Notes: generated from the letters alone by a model not told the origin. A DNA stretch of 64,000 bases from Chryseobacterium flavum (GCF_003385595.1 NZ_QNUE01000013.1:61417-125416), one strand, 5' to 3'; positions 8,968 through 18,302 are shown, numbered from the stretch's first letter. Made by a program: numbers and translations.

Positions 8968-10179
8968 TTATTTTTTATCAGCCTTTTCTTTCAGCTCTTC
9001 CTTGTCTTTATCGGACGGGTTCCAAACTTTTACTTCAGAATCTTTTGTAATATTTGATCCCGGAAGAATCTGAACATTGATCCCATCGCTGGCTCCAAGC
9101 TTTACATATACTTTCTTAAATTTCCCGTCTTTTTGCTTAACTTCAACAAAAGGAATATCTTTTCCTTGTTTCTTTTCATATTGTACCAAAGATTCATCCA
9201 GCAGTAAAGCATTCTTTTGAGAACTCAGTACAATTTCTCCGTTTGCAGAGAAACCCGCTCTTATATATTCATTATTAGGATTGGTTACATTACCTTCTAC
9301 CGGAAATTTAATGGTCCCTGCATTATCCTTTCCTTTAGGAGCAATCATGGTCAGTTTTCCCGGGAAAGTTTTATTCTGTAATGCCCCGATCACAATATTC
9401 ATATCCATACCTTCACTTAATTTACCGGCCTGAGCTTCATCAATTTCTCCTTTAAAGATCAGAACATTCAAATCTGCAACCGAACATATCGTTGTTCCCG
9501 CATTGAAGTTATTGGCTTCAATCACCTGGCTTCCTGCTTTTACAGGAACTTCAAGCACTGTTCCTGAAGCCTTGGAACGGATCTCTGTTGTTGCTAAACC
9601 TTGTCCTTTAAGCTCAGGAGTAGCTCCTGTTTTAGCGATCTGCAATCTTTTCTGAGCCGTATTCAATTGCTGCTGGGCATTTTTCAAAGTCTGCTGTTGA
9701 GAGAACAGCTGCTGCTGAGAATTAAGAAACTCCTGTTTGGATGCCACACCCTGCTTATAAAGCTTTTCCTGCATTTCAAATTGCTTCTGCATATTTCCTA
9801 CATTCATCTGAGCGTTGCTGATCTGAATCTGCGCATTCTGAACCTCCTGCTGAGCAGCATTTACCTCGGAGATGCTTGGAACAATCTTTACTGTGGCAAT
9901 CAGCTGCCCTACCTCTACCTTATCTCCTTCTTTTACTAATATTTTATCTATAATCCCGGCAATATTGGGTTTGATTTCAATTTCCTCTTTTGGAACAATC
10001 TTACCTGTTGCCATTACCTTATCATCCATATTCTGAACTGTAGGCTTGCGGGTAAGGAAAGCTTCCCCTTCCTTAGAGTTAGATTTTATAAGATAGCCAA
10101 TCCCCGAGAACAATGCCACTGCAAATAAAAGCCCCAACACTATATAAATGGCTTTTTTCCAAGTGAATTTCTTTTTCAT
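8968..10179 (-). CDS. Periplasmic adaptor (HlyD/MacA-type membrane-fusion protein)
   Basis: 403 residues. One N-terminal membrane helix (AIYIVLGLLFAVALFSGIGYLI, residues 10-31) anchors it in the inner membrane. A lipoyl-like half motif (GKIVPKEEIEIKPNIAGIIDKILVKEGDKVEVGQ, about 57-90) precedes a Gln-rich coiled coil (about 100-180) and the second lipoyl half (SGTVLEVPVKAGSQV). A beta-barrel region with GEIDEAQAGKL follows. It should bridge the two FtsX-like permeases and an outer-membrane channel, as in MacA. Last gene of a four-gene minus-strand operon (ATPase, permease, permease, adaptor). The C-terminus is Lys/Glu-rich. Confidence 0.92.
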   Translation of the reverse strand: MKKKFTWKKAIYIVLGLLFAVALFSGIGYLIKSNSKEGEAFLTRKPTVQNMDDKVMATGKIVPKEEIEIKPNIAGIIDKILVKEGDKVEVGQLIATVKIVPSISEVNAAQQEVQNAQIQISNAQMNVGNMQKQFEMQEKLYKQGVASKQEFLNSQQQLFSQQQTLKNAQQQLNTAQKRLQIAKTGATPELKGQGLATTEIRSKASGTVLEVPVKAGSQVIEANNFNAGTTICSVADLNVLIFKGEIDEAQAGKLSEGMDMNIVIGALQNKTFPGKLTMIAPKGKDNAGTIKFPVEGNVTNPNNEYIRAGFSANGEIVLSSQKNALLLDESLVQYEKKQGKDIPFVEVKQKDGKFKKVYVKLGASDGINVQILPGSNITKDSEVKVWNPSDKDKEELKEKADKK

Positions 10180-10242
10180 ATGTATAGTTTATTTTTTTAT
10201 TTTTATTAGCTCATCAGCTTCTGCAGATTGCTTTTTAATTAA

Positions 10243-11514
10243 TTACTCTGTTCTTAATGCTTCAATAGGTTTAATCTTCACCGCTCTCTGTGCAGGAATC
10301 ATCCCGATTACCAGTCCCAGAATCACCATTACAGCCATCGCCGCAAACACATTTCCATAGTTGACCGTCGGATTATAGAATGGAAATGAATCCTGGCCCT
10401 GGGTGACTGCATTGAGAATCATCAATACAAAAATACCGGACATAAAGCCTATTAATCCTGAGGAAAGAGTAATAACAACACTTTCCAGCAAAATCTGGTT
10501 TCTCACTTCGGCAGGTTTTGCTCCCAGCGCTCTTCTGATCCCGATCTCTTTGGTTCTTTCCTTTACCGTAATCAAAAGAATGTTGGAAATGGCAATTACT
10601 CCTGCAAGAATAGTCAGTGTCCCTACGATAATGGTCAGTAACTGCATCCCTGTAAGAAAACCTGTAAGTTTTTTAAATTCTTTCCCAAGATTGAAACTTC
10701 CGAAAGCATTAGTATCTTCAGGGGATACTTTATTTTTTGTTTTTAAAGCCTGCTTAACATCTTCTTCTACTGAATTAACGTTAGCATTAGGCTTACTTAC
10801 AATGGCAAACATGTCGATCTGGTCTCCTGCATTATACATTTTCGTATAAGTGGAAAGTGGAATGAAAGCAGTTTGGTCATTCTCAAATCCGCCTCCTTTT
10901 TTTACACGAAAAACCCCGATTACATTAAAAAACAACCCTTTAATATTAATAGATTTTCCTATCGGATTTTCTTTTTTCTTGGAATCAAAGAAGTTTTTAT
11001 AAATCTCTTCTCCTATAACCACTACATTTTTATTCCCTGAGACATCTGCATCATTAATGTAACGCCCGAAGATCAGTTTTTTTTCTGAAATTTTATTTCC
11101 TACAGAGTAATCTCCGGTAAGCGAATAAGTTCCGTTCTTTCCGTTTCTTGACATGGCTTCCCCCGGTGTTCCGGTAAAGCTTCCTCTTGCATTCTGTGGC
11201 GATATATAATCTATAGCAGTTACTTTCCTTTTCAGCATTTCCATATCAGCCAAGTTCAGGTGAACTTCTCTTCCTTTAGGAAACCCTTCATAGGGTATGG
11301 ACGTTTTCTGTGCCCACAGGAAGATTGAATTGGTTGCAAAACCGGAAAATAATTTATCAAAACCATTCTCCATTCCTTTTGCTGCTCCAAGAAGGCTTAC
11401 GTACAAAAACATTCCCCATCCAACGCCGATCATGGTAAGAAACGTTCGGAGTTTATTATTCCTCAATGAATAATAAATCTCCTGCCAAGTATCTTTTTTA
11501 AATATGATATTCAC
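10243..11514 (-). CDS. ABC transporter permease, MacB/FtsX family
   Basis: 423 residues with the MacB layout: one N-terminal membrane segment (LRTFLTMIGVGWGMFLYVSLLGA), a large periplasmic domain (about 50-280), then three C-terminal segments, including ITVKERTKEIGIRRALGAKPAEV, the coupling segment that contacts the ATPase. It ends with RAVKIKPIEALRTE, the family tail. The start codon is GTG (11514): stop codons sit close upstream in frame and the N-terminus MNIIFKKDTWQEIYYSLRNN aligns with the partner permease. It works with the permease at 11580-12809 as a heterodimer. The substrate is unknown; MacAB homologues export peptides, lipids or antibiotics. Confidence 0.9.
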   Translation of the reverse strand: MNIIFKKDTWQEIYYSLRNNKLRTFLTMIGVGWGMFLYVSLLGAAKGMENGFDKLFSGFATNSIFLWAQKTSIPYEGFPKGREVHLNLADMEMLKRKVTAIDYISPQNARGSFTGTPGEAMSRNGKNGTYSLTGDYSVGNKISEKKLIFGRYINDADVSGNKNVVVIGEEIYKNFFDSKKKENPIGKSINIKGLFFNVIGVFRVKKGGGFENDQTAFIPLSTYTKMYNAGDQIDMFAIVSKPNANVNSVEEDVKQALKTKNKVSPEDTNAFGSFNLGKEFKKLTGFLTGMQLLTIIVGTLTILAGVIAISNILLITVKERTKEIGIRRALGAKPAEVRNQILLESVVITLSSGLIGFMSGIFVLMILNAVTQGQDSFPFYNPTVNYGNVFAAMAVMVILGLVIGMIPAQRAVKIKPIEALRTE

Positions 11515-11579
11515 CTTTCTGAATTATTAGTTAAAAATATGGGTTATGAATCTGTTGATCTGTCTTTTTTGTTTACATA

Positions 11580-12809
11580 TTATTCTGTTCTCAATGCTTC
11601 TATCGGTTTGATCTTCGAAGCTCGGTATGCTGGAACAAACCCTGCAATCAGTCCTGAGAAAATCAGAGCAATGAATGCCATAATAATGGATCCCCAGCCT
11701 ACACTTGGATTTTTAATAAAAAATTCTTCAAGACTGTTACCGATAAGGTTTAAGGTCAGAACACCTATCCCCACCCCAACAAGTCCGGATACCACTGTGA
11801 TCACAACACTTTCCTGAACAATCAGACCTACAATTCCACTTGGTTTTGCACCAATAGCCTTTCGTACACCGATTTCCTTGGTTCTTTCTTTTACGATATA
11901 CACCATGATATTGCTGATCCCGATAATTCCGGCAAGCAATGTTCCTAATCCGATAAATCCAACAATAGCTGTAAGTACCGCCATAAACATGAATGTGTCA
12001 TTCATATTTTTGGCATTGTTCCAGACACGGACACCATTTTCATCATCAGGAGATACATTTTTTCTTGACTTCAATTTATCTTTAAGCTCATCTCCGTATT
12101 TAATGGCTTCCTGAGGGGTCAGTTTATCACTATAAGAGATATAAGCGATATTCACTGTATCAGACCCTTTTTTCATCTGCTGTAAAGTAGTAATGGGTAC
12201 TGTGATATGTCTTTCATCCCAATCTCCTCCATCATCAGAAAACACTCCTACCACTTTAAACATTGTTCCGTTGATATCCAGTTCTTTTCCTACAGGACTT
12301 CCGTTCTTGATCAGGTCTCTCTGAACCATCCTCCCAATAACAGCAACATTTTGTTTTCCTTCCAGATCTCTCGGAGTAATATATCTTCCGTCAATCATCT
12401 TCCGGTTTTCAATGATCTGTTCTCCCGGTTCTGCTCCATGTATCTGGTAGGTTCCGCTTTCTTTGCCATATTTCACCATTAAGCTGGCATTATATCTCGG
12501 ACTGGAAGCTCCTACATTCTTCTTATCAGCATTAATAAGAAAGTCATAGTCATCATTATTTAGCGTAACAGTACGATCTGACTGTAATCCTTTATAAGCC
12601 AGTGTCGTTTTTCCTGTAGTAATGGTAATCAGATTTTTGGCATCACCTGAAAACCCTTCAGAGAAAGCATTCTGGAGTCCTTTTCCAATTCCGAAAAGTA
12701 CAATGAAAATAAACAGTCCCAAGGCTACCGTAAACCCTGAAAGTACCGTCCGAAGTACATTGCTCCGGATAGAACTGAATATTTCCTGCCAACGATCTAG
12801 GTCAAACAT
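11580..12809 (-). CDS. ABC transporter permease, MacB/FtsX family
   Basis: 409 residues, same architecture as its neighbour: DRWQEIFSSIRSNVLRTVLSGFTVALGLFIFIVLFG at the start, periplasmic MacB_PCD domain, then three membrane segments with IVKERTKEIGVRKAIGAKPSGIV and the tail RASKIKPIEALRTE. Sequence similarity to the next permease is evident but moderate, so this is an old duplication giving a two-permease exporter. Sixty-five bases separate the two coding regions and 103 bases separate it from the ATPase gene upstream. Confidence 0.9.
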   Translation of the reverse strand: MFDLDRWQEIFSSIRSNVLRTVLSGFTVALGLFIFIVLFGIGKGLQNAFSEGFSGDAKNLITITTGKTTLAYKGLQSDRTVTLNNDDYDFLINADKKNVGASSPRYNASLMVKYGKESGTYQIHGAEPGEQIIENRKMIDGRYITPRDLEGKQNVAVIGRMVQRDLIKNGSPVGKELDINGTMFKVVGVFSDDGGDWDERHITVPITTLQQMKKGSDTVNIAYISYSDKLTPQEAIKYGDELKDKLKSRKNVSPDDENGVRVWNNAKNMNDTFMFMAVLTAIVGFIGLGTLLAGIIGISNIMVYIVKERTKEIGVRKAIGAKPSGIVGLIVQESVVITVVSGLVGVGIGVLTLNLIGNSLEEFFIKNPSVGWGSIIMAFIALIFSGLIAGFVPAYRASKIKPIEALRTE

Positions 12810-12912
12810 ATTTTTTATCTTTTTACTTTGTAAAAAAAGTCAATTAGCTACACTCTCAATTTTCTTCAAAATCAATTCACTTGCGAAGCAAAAATGACCA
12901 TTCACTATTCAC

Positions 12913-13602
12913 CTATAATACAATCTGCTTAATAAACTCATCACTTTCAATAATCCCGTCCTTCAATACTACATTTCTTTTGGTCTGTGCAGCCACATCA
13001 GGTTCGTGGGTTACAACAATGATTGTTTTTCCTTCATTGTTGATATCCTGAAGAAGTTTCATAATATCATGAGTAGTTTTGGAGTCCAATGCTCCGGTAG
13101 GTTCATCTGCCAGCACCACTTTTGGATCGGTGATCAAAGCTCTTGCAATTGCCACTCTTTGCTTTTGTCCTCCGGAAAGTTCACTCGGAAGGTGGTTAGC
13201 CCATTGTGCAAGCCCCACTTTTTCCAGATATTCCAATGCCTTCTGATTCCGTTCTTTTCTTGGCACATTCTGGTAATACAGGGGAAGTGCGACATTTTCC
13301 AAAGCTGTTTTATAATTGATTAGATTAAAAGACTGAAAAATAAATCCTAAAAACCTGCTTCTGTATTCCGCAGCCTTTACTTCAGATAAATGTTCGATAG
13401 GAACTCCATCCAACTCATAAGTACCTGAATCTTTTTCATCCAGAATACCAATAATATTAAGAAGCGTGGATTTTCCGGAACCGGAACTTCCCATAATAGA
13501 AACAAACTCTCCTTCAGAAATATTCAGATTAATTCCTTTGAGAACATGAAGTTTGCTTTTCCCTGTATCGTATGACTTATTTAAATCCTGAATTATTAAC
13601 AT
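12913..13602 (-). CDS. ABC transporter ATP-binding protein, LolD/MacB type
   Basis: 229 residues, a stand-alone ATPase. Walker A GSSGSGKST (38-46), Q-loop region FIFQSFNLI, signature LSGGQKQRVAIARA, Walker B VVLADEPTGALDS and H-loop TIIVVTHEPDVA are all intact, so it should hydrolyse ATP. The DEPTGALD wording and size place it with the MacB/LolD mechanotransmission group. First gene of the export operon; transcription should start in the region upstream of 13602, which also faces the nrd genes. Confidence 0.93.
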   Translation of the reverse strand: MLIIQDLNKSYDTGKSKLHVLKGINLNISEGEFVSIMGSSGSGKSTLLNIIGILDEKDSGTYELDGVPIEHLSEVKAAEYRSRFLGFIFQSFNLINYKTALENVALPLYYQNVPRKERNQKALEYLEKVGLAQWANHLPSELSGGQKQRVAIARALITDPKVVLADEPTGALDSKTTHDIMKLLQDINNEGKTIIVVTHEPDVAAQTKRNVVLKDGIIESDEFIKQIVL

Positions 13603-14026
13603 TAAGTGATGTATGTTTTTATACCCAATAAGTAGATGATATTTTCAAATTGTTACAAGAAAGAAAATTTATTCAAATATTTTTTTGTTTAATTGATACA
13701 ACACCTATTCATAACACATTACAACAAACTGTTTAACTGTAACTGCAACTTTCCTTTTATTTATCCCCAATATTCCCTCCTAGCCTATTATTTGTCGTGG
13801 TTTCATGTAAATGTGGAAAACTTTTACAGCTAAAAGTCAACCAATTAGTATTTACCCCTTTCAAAATCAGTTCTTTTTTTCGAACTTTGTCATTAGATTC
13901 TGATCAGAAACACAAACTTTTATGTGAATAACTTCCATTCACAACCAACAGAAAAACAAAAAGTTATATACATTCTGAACGTTATCCACATAGATCTGAA
14001 TTATTTAATTATAAAGATATTTTAAT
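13603..14026. promoter_or_regulatory. Divergent intergenic region with four DnaA-box-like sites upstream of nrdB
   Basis: 424 AT-rich bases between the export operon (leftward) and the nrd genes (rightward). Against the DnaA box consensus TTWTNCACA there are exact matches at 13812-13820 (minus, TTTTCCACA), 13923-13931 (minus, TTATTCACA) and 13982-13990 (plus, TTATCCACA), and a one-mismatch site at 13964-13972 (TTATATACA). A possible -7 element for nrdB is GAACTTTG at 13882-13889 (one mismatch to TAnnTTTG), which would place the last three sites in the leader. In E. coli, DnaA controls nrdAB transcription. Whether these sites regulate nrd, act as a DnaA reservoir or belong to an origin is open. 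Confidence 0.5.
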
Positions 14027-15001
14027 ATGGGAATTTTTGATAAAAGAGTAAGCTATAAGCCATTTGAATACCCGGAGGTCCTGCAATTTGTAGAGGCAAT
14101 CAATAAATCATTCTGGGTACATTCGGAAGTGGACTTTACTGCAGATGTTCAGGATTTTCATTCGCAGTTGGAACCACATGAAAAGCATGCTGTGAAAAAT
14201 GCGCTTTTAGCCATTGCACAGATCGAGGTGTCTGTAAAGACATTCTGGGGAAATTTATACAACCATCTTCCGAAACCTGAATTCAATGGATTAGGGTCTA
14301 CTTTTGCAGAATGCGAATTCCGTCATTCTGAAGCATATTCCCGTTTATTAGAAGTTTTAGGATATAACGATGAATTCCTTAATGTAATCGAAATTCCTGC
14401 TGTAAAAGGCAGAATTGAATTTCTGGGAAATGCCTTAAAACATGCTAATTCAGCAACTCCAAAAGAATATGTTTCTGCATTATTATTATTCAGTATTCTT
14501 GTAGAAAACGTTTCTCTTTTCTCTCAGTTTGCCATCATCCTTTCTTTCACAAGATTTAAAGGATTCATGAAAAATGTATCCAACATCATTGCCTGGACTT
14601 CTGTGGATGAACAGATCCATGCCAATGCAGGAATTTACCTGATTAATAAAATTCGTGAGGAACAGCCTGATTTGTTAACAGACAGTGATATAGAAGATAT
14701 TTATACACTTGTTGATGAATCCATCGAAAGAGAAGGTGATATCCTGAGCTGGATCTTTGAATTGGGAGAAATTGATAATGTTTCGAAAGAAGACTTATTA
14801 AACTTTATGAAATATCGTGTGGATGACAGTTTGAAGAAAATCAACATGAAAACAAGATACAATATTACGCCTGAACAATACAGGCCAATGGTATGGTTTG
14901 AAGAAGAAGTTTTTGCCAATTCACTGGATGATTTCTTTGCCAAAAGACCTGTTGATTATACAAAACACGATAAGAGTATTACAGCAAACGATTTATTCTA
15001 G
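14027..15001 (+). CDS. nrdB: Class I ribonucleotide reductase small (radical-generating) subunit, class Id type
   Basis: 324 residues. The di-metal ligands are visible: E67 (IAQIEVS), E97 and H100 (CEFRHSEAY), E160 (LVENVSLF), E195 and H198 (VDEQIHA). Tyr104 occupies the position of the E. coli radical Tyr122, and Lys71 sits one turn after E67. Length, ligand numbering and a partner subunit without an ATP cone resemble the Flavobacterium johnsoniae class Id enzyme, which uses a dimanganese centre oxidised by superoxide instead of a stable tyrosyl radical. That assignment is inference. It supplies the oxidant needed by NrdA to make dNTP precursors. First gene of nrdB-orf-nrdA. Confidence 0.93.
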   Translation: MGIFDKRVSYKPFEYPEVLQFVEAINKSFWVHSEVDFTADVQDFHSQLEPHEKHAVKNALLAIAQIEVSVKTFWGNLYNHLPKPEFNGLGSTFAECEFRHSEAYSRLLEVLGYNDEFLNVIEIPAVKGRIEFLGNALKHANSATPKEYVSALLLFSILVENVSLFSQFAIILSFTRFKGFMKNVSNIIAWTSVDEQIHANAGIYLINKIREEQPDLLTDSDIEDIYTLVDESIEREGDILSWIFELGEIDNVSKEDLLNFMKYRVDDSLKKINMKTRYNITPEQYRPMVWFEEEVFANSLDDFFAKRPVDYTKHDKSITANDLF

Positions 15002-15096
15002 AAGTTCAAAAATTCCCGGCCAGCCAAATATAAGGCAAATCCGGTATGTAACAGAATAAGAATAACAGTTAGTCTCCATAAACACAAATATAAAAG

Positions 15097-15387
15097 ATGA
15101 TCAATGTAATTGTAAGTTATACTGTCCCGCCTGAATTTGTACAATCCAACAAGGCTAATATTCAGAAATTTCTGAATGATTTTAAAAACCTGGATCAGTC
15201 TGATTTTGAATATAAGGTTTTTGTAAAAGAAGATGGTGTTACTTTTGTACATTATTCAAACTACATTAATGAAGAGGTTCAGAATGAGGTTTTGAATGTT
15301 CCGTCTTTTAAAGAATTTCAGAGATTAAGAGATGAAAGCGGACTGAACGGTTCCCACAAAGTAGAATTTTTACAATCAATAATATAA
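15097..15387 (+). CDS. Small protein between nrdB and nrdA, possible ABM-like alpha/beta barrel
   Basis: 96 residues, not recognised with certainty. The order strand-helix-strand-strand-helix-strand can be read from INVIVSYTVPP, the amphipathic stretch NKANIQKFLNDFKNL, FEYKVFVKEDGVTFVHYSNY, VPSFKEFQRLRDE and SHKVEFLQSI. This resembles the dimeric ferredoxin-like fold of antibiotic-biosynthesis-monooxygenase (ABM) proteins. No signal peptide and no Cys. It is flanked by 95 bases after nrdB and 54 before nrdA with no terminator seen between, so it is probably co-transcribed with the reductase. A role in assembly, quenching or maintenance of the metal cofactor is conceivable but unproven. Confidence 0.75.
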   Translation: MINVIVSYTVPPEFVQSNKANIQKFLNDFKNLDQSDFEYKVFVKEDGVTFVHYSNYINEEVQNEVLNVPSFKEFQRLRDESGLNGSHKVEFLQSII

Positions 15388-15441
15388 AAAACAAAATTCC
15401 GGAGTGATTATCCCATTCCGGAATTCGAAAATATAACATCT

Positions 15442-17100
15442 ATGGAAGAGCAAAATTCAAATATATGGTGGCTCAACGAAGAGTCTGAGCAGATGTTGAA
15501 CAGAGGATATCTGTTAAAAGGTGAAACGGTAGATGGAGCTATCGACAGAATCACCACTGCTGCTGCGAAAAGATTATACAAGCCGGAGCTTCAGCCGGCG
15601 TTTAAGGAAATGATCACAAAAGGATGGATCAGCTTCTCCTCTCCTGTATGGGCAAATATGGGAACACAAAGAGGTCTTCCTATCTCTTGTTTCAATGTTC
15701 ATATTCCGGACAGTATTGAAGGGATCACTCACAAAATGGGAGAGGTAATTATGCAGACCAAGATTGGTGGTGGTACTTCAGGATATTTCGGAGAACTCAG
15801 AAACAGGGGAACTGCAGTAACTGACAACGGAAAATCTTCAGGAGCTGTTTCATTCATGAAATTATTTGATACTGCAATGGATGTCGTTTCACAGGGAGGA
15901 GTAAGAAGAGGAGCTTTTGCTGCTTACCTTGATATTGACCATGGAGATATTGAAGAATTTTTATCCATTAAAGATATTGGTAGCCCGATTCAGAATCTGT
16001 TTACAGGAGTATGTGTACCGGATTACTGGATGCAGGATATGATTGACGGTGATATGGAAAAACGTAAAGTCTGGGCAAGAGTATTGGAAAGCCGCCAGCA
16101 AAAAGGGCTTCCTTACATTTTCTTCACAGATAATGTTAACCGTAATAAACCACAGGTATACAAAGATCTGGGTATGACAGTTAATGCAAGTAACCTTTGC
16201 TCTGAAATTATGCTTCCTTCCACAATGGAAGAGTCTTTCATCTGCTGTTTGTCTTCAATGAACCTTGAACTTTATGATGAATGGAAAGATACCGATGCCG
16301 TAAAACTGGCAATCTATTTCCTTGATGCTGTTTTATCAGAATTCATCGATAAAACTGAAGGTAACTATTACCTGCAGGGGGCAAGAAATTTTGCAATGCG
16401 TCACAGAGCCCTTGGATTAGGAGTATTAGGATATCATTCTTACTTACAGAAAAATATGATCCCGTTTGAAAGCTTTGAGGCGACCCAGTTCAATGCAAGA
16501 GCTTTCAGACATATCAAAGAACAGGCTGAGCAGGCTTCAAAAGAACTTGCCAACATCTATGGAGAGCCAGAAGTACTTAAAGGATATGGACTGAGAAATA
16601 CCACTACAATGGCTATTGCTCCTACTACTTCAAGTTCTGCAATTTTAGGCCAGACTTCTCCGGGAATTGAGCCTTTTGCTTCCAACTATTATAAAGCAGG
16701 TCTGGCTAAAGGAAACTTTATGCGTAAGAATAAATATCTGGCTAAACTGCTGGAAGAAAAAGGACTGGATAATGAAGAGACCTGGAGAACGATCATGCTG
16801 AACCACGGTTCTGTACAACATCTTAATGAGCTTACTCCTGAAGAAAAGGCAGTGTTCAAAACCTTTAAAGAAATTTCTCCTATGGAAATTATTTCTCAGG
16901 CAGCACAAAGACAGCAATATATTGATCAGGCACAGTCTCTGAACCTTCAGATTCCTTCCACAATGCCTGTAAAAGATGTCAACTATCTTTATATTGAAGC
17001 ATGGAAGAAAGGGGTAAAAACACTTTATTATCAAAGAAGCTCATCTGTATCAAAAGAAATGATGGTGAACTTTGTAACATGCTCAAGCTGCGAAGCATAG
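15442..17100 (+). CDS. nrdA: Class I ribonucleotide reductase large (catalytic) subunit, minimal form without ATP cone
   Basis: 552 residues against about 750 for E. coli NrdA. The N-terminal ATP-cone (activity site) is absent, as in the minimal class Id alpha subunits. Active-site residues are present: C83 (GLPISCFNV) and C268 (FICCLSS) as the redox pair, N251/C253/E255 (NLCSEI) as the radical Cys and its partners, the tyrosine pair in TLYYQRS for radical transfer, and C-terminal CSSC (547-550) as the shuttle pair to thioredoxin. It reduces ribonucleoside diphosphates. Without the cone, dATP inhibition must work differently or be absent. A 30-bp palindromic terminator follows. Confidence 0.95.
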   Translation: MEEQNSNIWWLNEESEQMLNRGYLLKGETVDGAIDRITTAAAKRLYKPELQPAFKEMITKGWISFSSPVWANMGTQRGLPISCFNVHIPDSIEGITHKMGEVIMQTKIGGGTSGYFGELRNRGTAVTDNGKSSGAVSFMKLFDTAMDVVSQGGVRRGAFAAYLDIDHGDIEEFLSIKDIGSPIQNLFTGVCVPDYWMQDMIDGDMEKRKVWARVLESRQQKGLPYIFFTDNVNRNKPQVYKDLGMTVNASNLCSEIMLPSTMEESFICCLSSMNLELYDEWKDTDAVKLAIYFLDAVLSEFIDKTEGNYYLQGARNFAMRHRALGLGVLGYHSYLQKNMIPFESFEATQFNARAFRHIKEQAEQASKELANIYGEPEVLKGYGLRNTTTMAIAPTTSSSAILGQTSPGIEPFASNYYKAGLAKGNFMRKNKYLAKLLEEKGLDNEETWRTIMLNHGSVQHLNELTPEEKAVFKTFKEISPMEIISQAAQRQQYIDQAQSLNLQIPSTMPVKDVNYLYIEAWKKGVKTLYYQRSSSVSKEMMVNFVTCSSCEA

Positions 17101-17125
17101 CCCAAATAATAAACATACTATAGTA

Positions 17126-17155
17126 ACAAAAGCACACCATATGGTGTGCTTTTGT
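17126..17155 (+). terminator. Terminator after nrdA
   Basis: A 30-base perfect palindrome (acaaaagcacaccat followed by its reverse complement) 25 bases after the nrdA stop. The T-rich right arm (tttt) makes a short terminator. The actual loop must open a few central pairs. Confidence 0.7.
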
Positions 17156-17259
17156 GGCAAAATACAGGCATTACATCCAACGGTATATATACTATTGAAA
17201 TTCTTTTTTAATATATCGCTGGGAAAAAATGCTTAATTTTAAACATTAAATCGCTCAAT

Positions 17260-18150
17260 ATGAAATTCGGACAAGTAGAAGATCCTTCAAAAATAGATTT
17301 TACACTTCCAAAGGATCACTCCAGAACCAGGGAAATTCTGAATCGTAATAAGAAAGGATTGGAAAACATTTCTATCGGCTGCGCGAAATGGAATAAAACT
17401 GATCTTAAAGGCTTTTATCCCAAGGGAACAAAAGATGAACTCACCTATTATGCCACACAGTTTAATTCTATTGAACTGAATGCCACATTCTACGGAATGC
17501 CCACTCCTGACCAGGTGAAAACCTGGAAAGAAAAAACACCGGAAAATTTCAAATTTTTCCCTAAAATCACCAATACCGTTTCTCATTTCAGAAGGCTTAT
17601 TGATGTTACTGATCCGGTGACACATTTTGCTTCTGCAATTATCAATTTTGATGAAAAACTGGGAATGGCATTTCTTCAGCTTCATGATAACTTTAAACCA
17701 AAAGATTATGACAGGCTAGAAAAGTTTGTAAAGGAATGGCCTCAGGAAGTTCCCCTGGCAATTGAACTTCGAAATACAGAATGGTTTACCAATGATGATA
17801 TCCTGAATACAACCTGTGAACTTTTTGAAGCATATAATATCACCAACATAATTGTCGATACTGCGGGAAGAAGAGACATGCTCCATATGAGGCTTACGAC
17901 TCCGAATGCATTTATCCGTTATGTAGGAGCTAACGCAGAAAGTGATTATGAAAGGTTAGATGACTGGCTGGAACATTTAACACAATGGAAAAAAGAAGGT
18001 TTGCAAAACCTTTACTTCTTTGTTCACCAGAATATTGAAAAAGCTTCTCCACTATTATCAGCGTATTTCATAAAAAAAATGAATCAGGAATGGAAAACAG
18101 ATATTCATATTCCTCAAATGGCTACAGAAAGCACGGGTTCTTTATTTTAA
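17260..18150 (+). CDS. DUF72 family protein (YecE-like)
   Basis: 296 residues. ISIGCAKWNKTDLKGFYPKG near residue 37 and FNSIELNATFYGMPTPDQVKTWKEKTPENFKFFPKITNTVSH are the classic DUF72 signature. VPLAIELRNTEWF and YFFVHQNIEKASP are later conserved blocks. The family adopts a TIM-barrel-like fold; its biochemical role is not established. Independent gene between the nrd terminator and a short unknown gene. Confidence 0.9.
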   Translation: MKFGQVEDPSKIDFTLPKDHSRTREILNRNKKGLENISIGCAKWNKTDLKGFYPKGTKDELTYYATQFNSIELNATFYGMPTPDQVKTWKEKTPENFKFFPKITNTVSHFRRLIDVTDPVTHFASAIINFDEKLGMAFLQLHDNFKPKDYDRLEKFVKEWPQEVPLAIELRNTEWFTNDDILNTTCELFEAYNITNIIVDTAGRRDMLHMRLTTPNAFIRYVGANAESDYERLDDWLEHLTQWKKEGLQNLYFFVHQNIEKASPLLSAYFIKKMNQEWKTDIHIPQMATESTGSLF

Positions 18151-18289
18151 ATCTATCCGCAGTTTGCAGCTTTATAAACATATGCGAAATTTAACACCTG
18201 TTTTTTATTTCCCAAATATATGAAATAAATATTTTATCCTAACTGAAAATTTTATACATTAGCAAAAGTATATCTCACACAATAGTGTA

Positions 18290-18297
18290 TACTTTTG
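18290..18297 (+). promoter_or_regulatory. -7 element placed 6 bases before a start codon
   Basis: TACTTTTG, an exact TAnnTTTG match. Its G lies 6 bases before the A of the ATG at 18303, so the transcript would start at or within a few bases of the start codon (leaderless). Confidence 0.5.
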
Positions 18298-18302
18298 TAA
18301 TC

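Noticed and set aside
13603..14026. Chromosomal origin (oriC)
   Set aside because: DnaA-box-like sites and AT-richness fit, but no dnaA or other origin-linked genes are nearby and GC skew could not be measured; kept only as an alternative in the findings.
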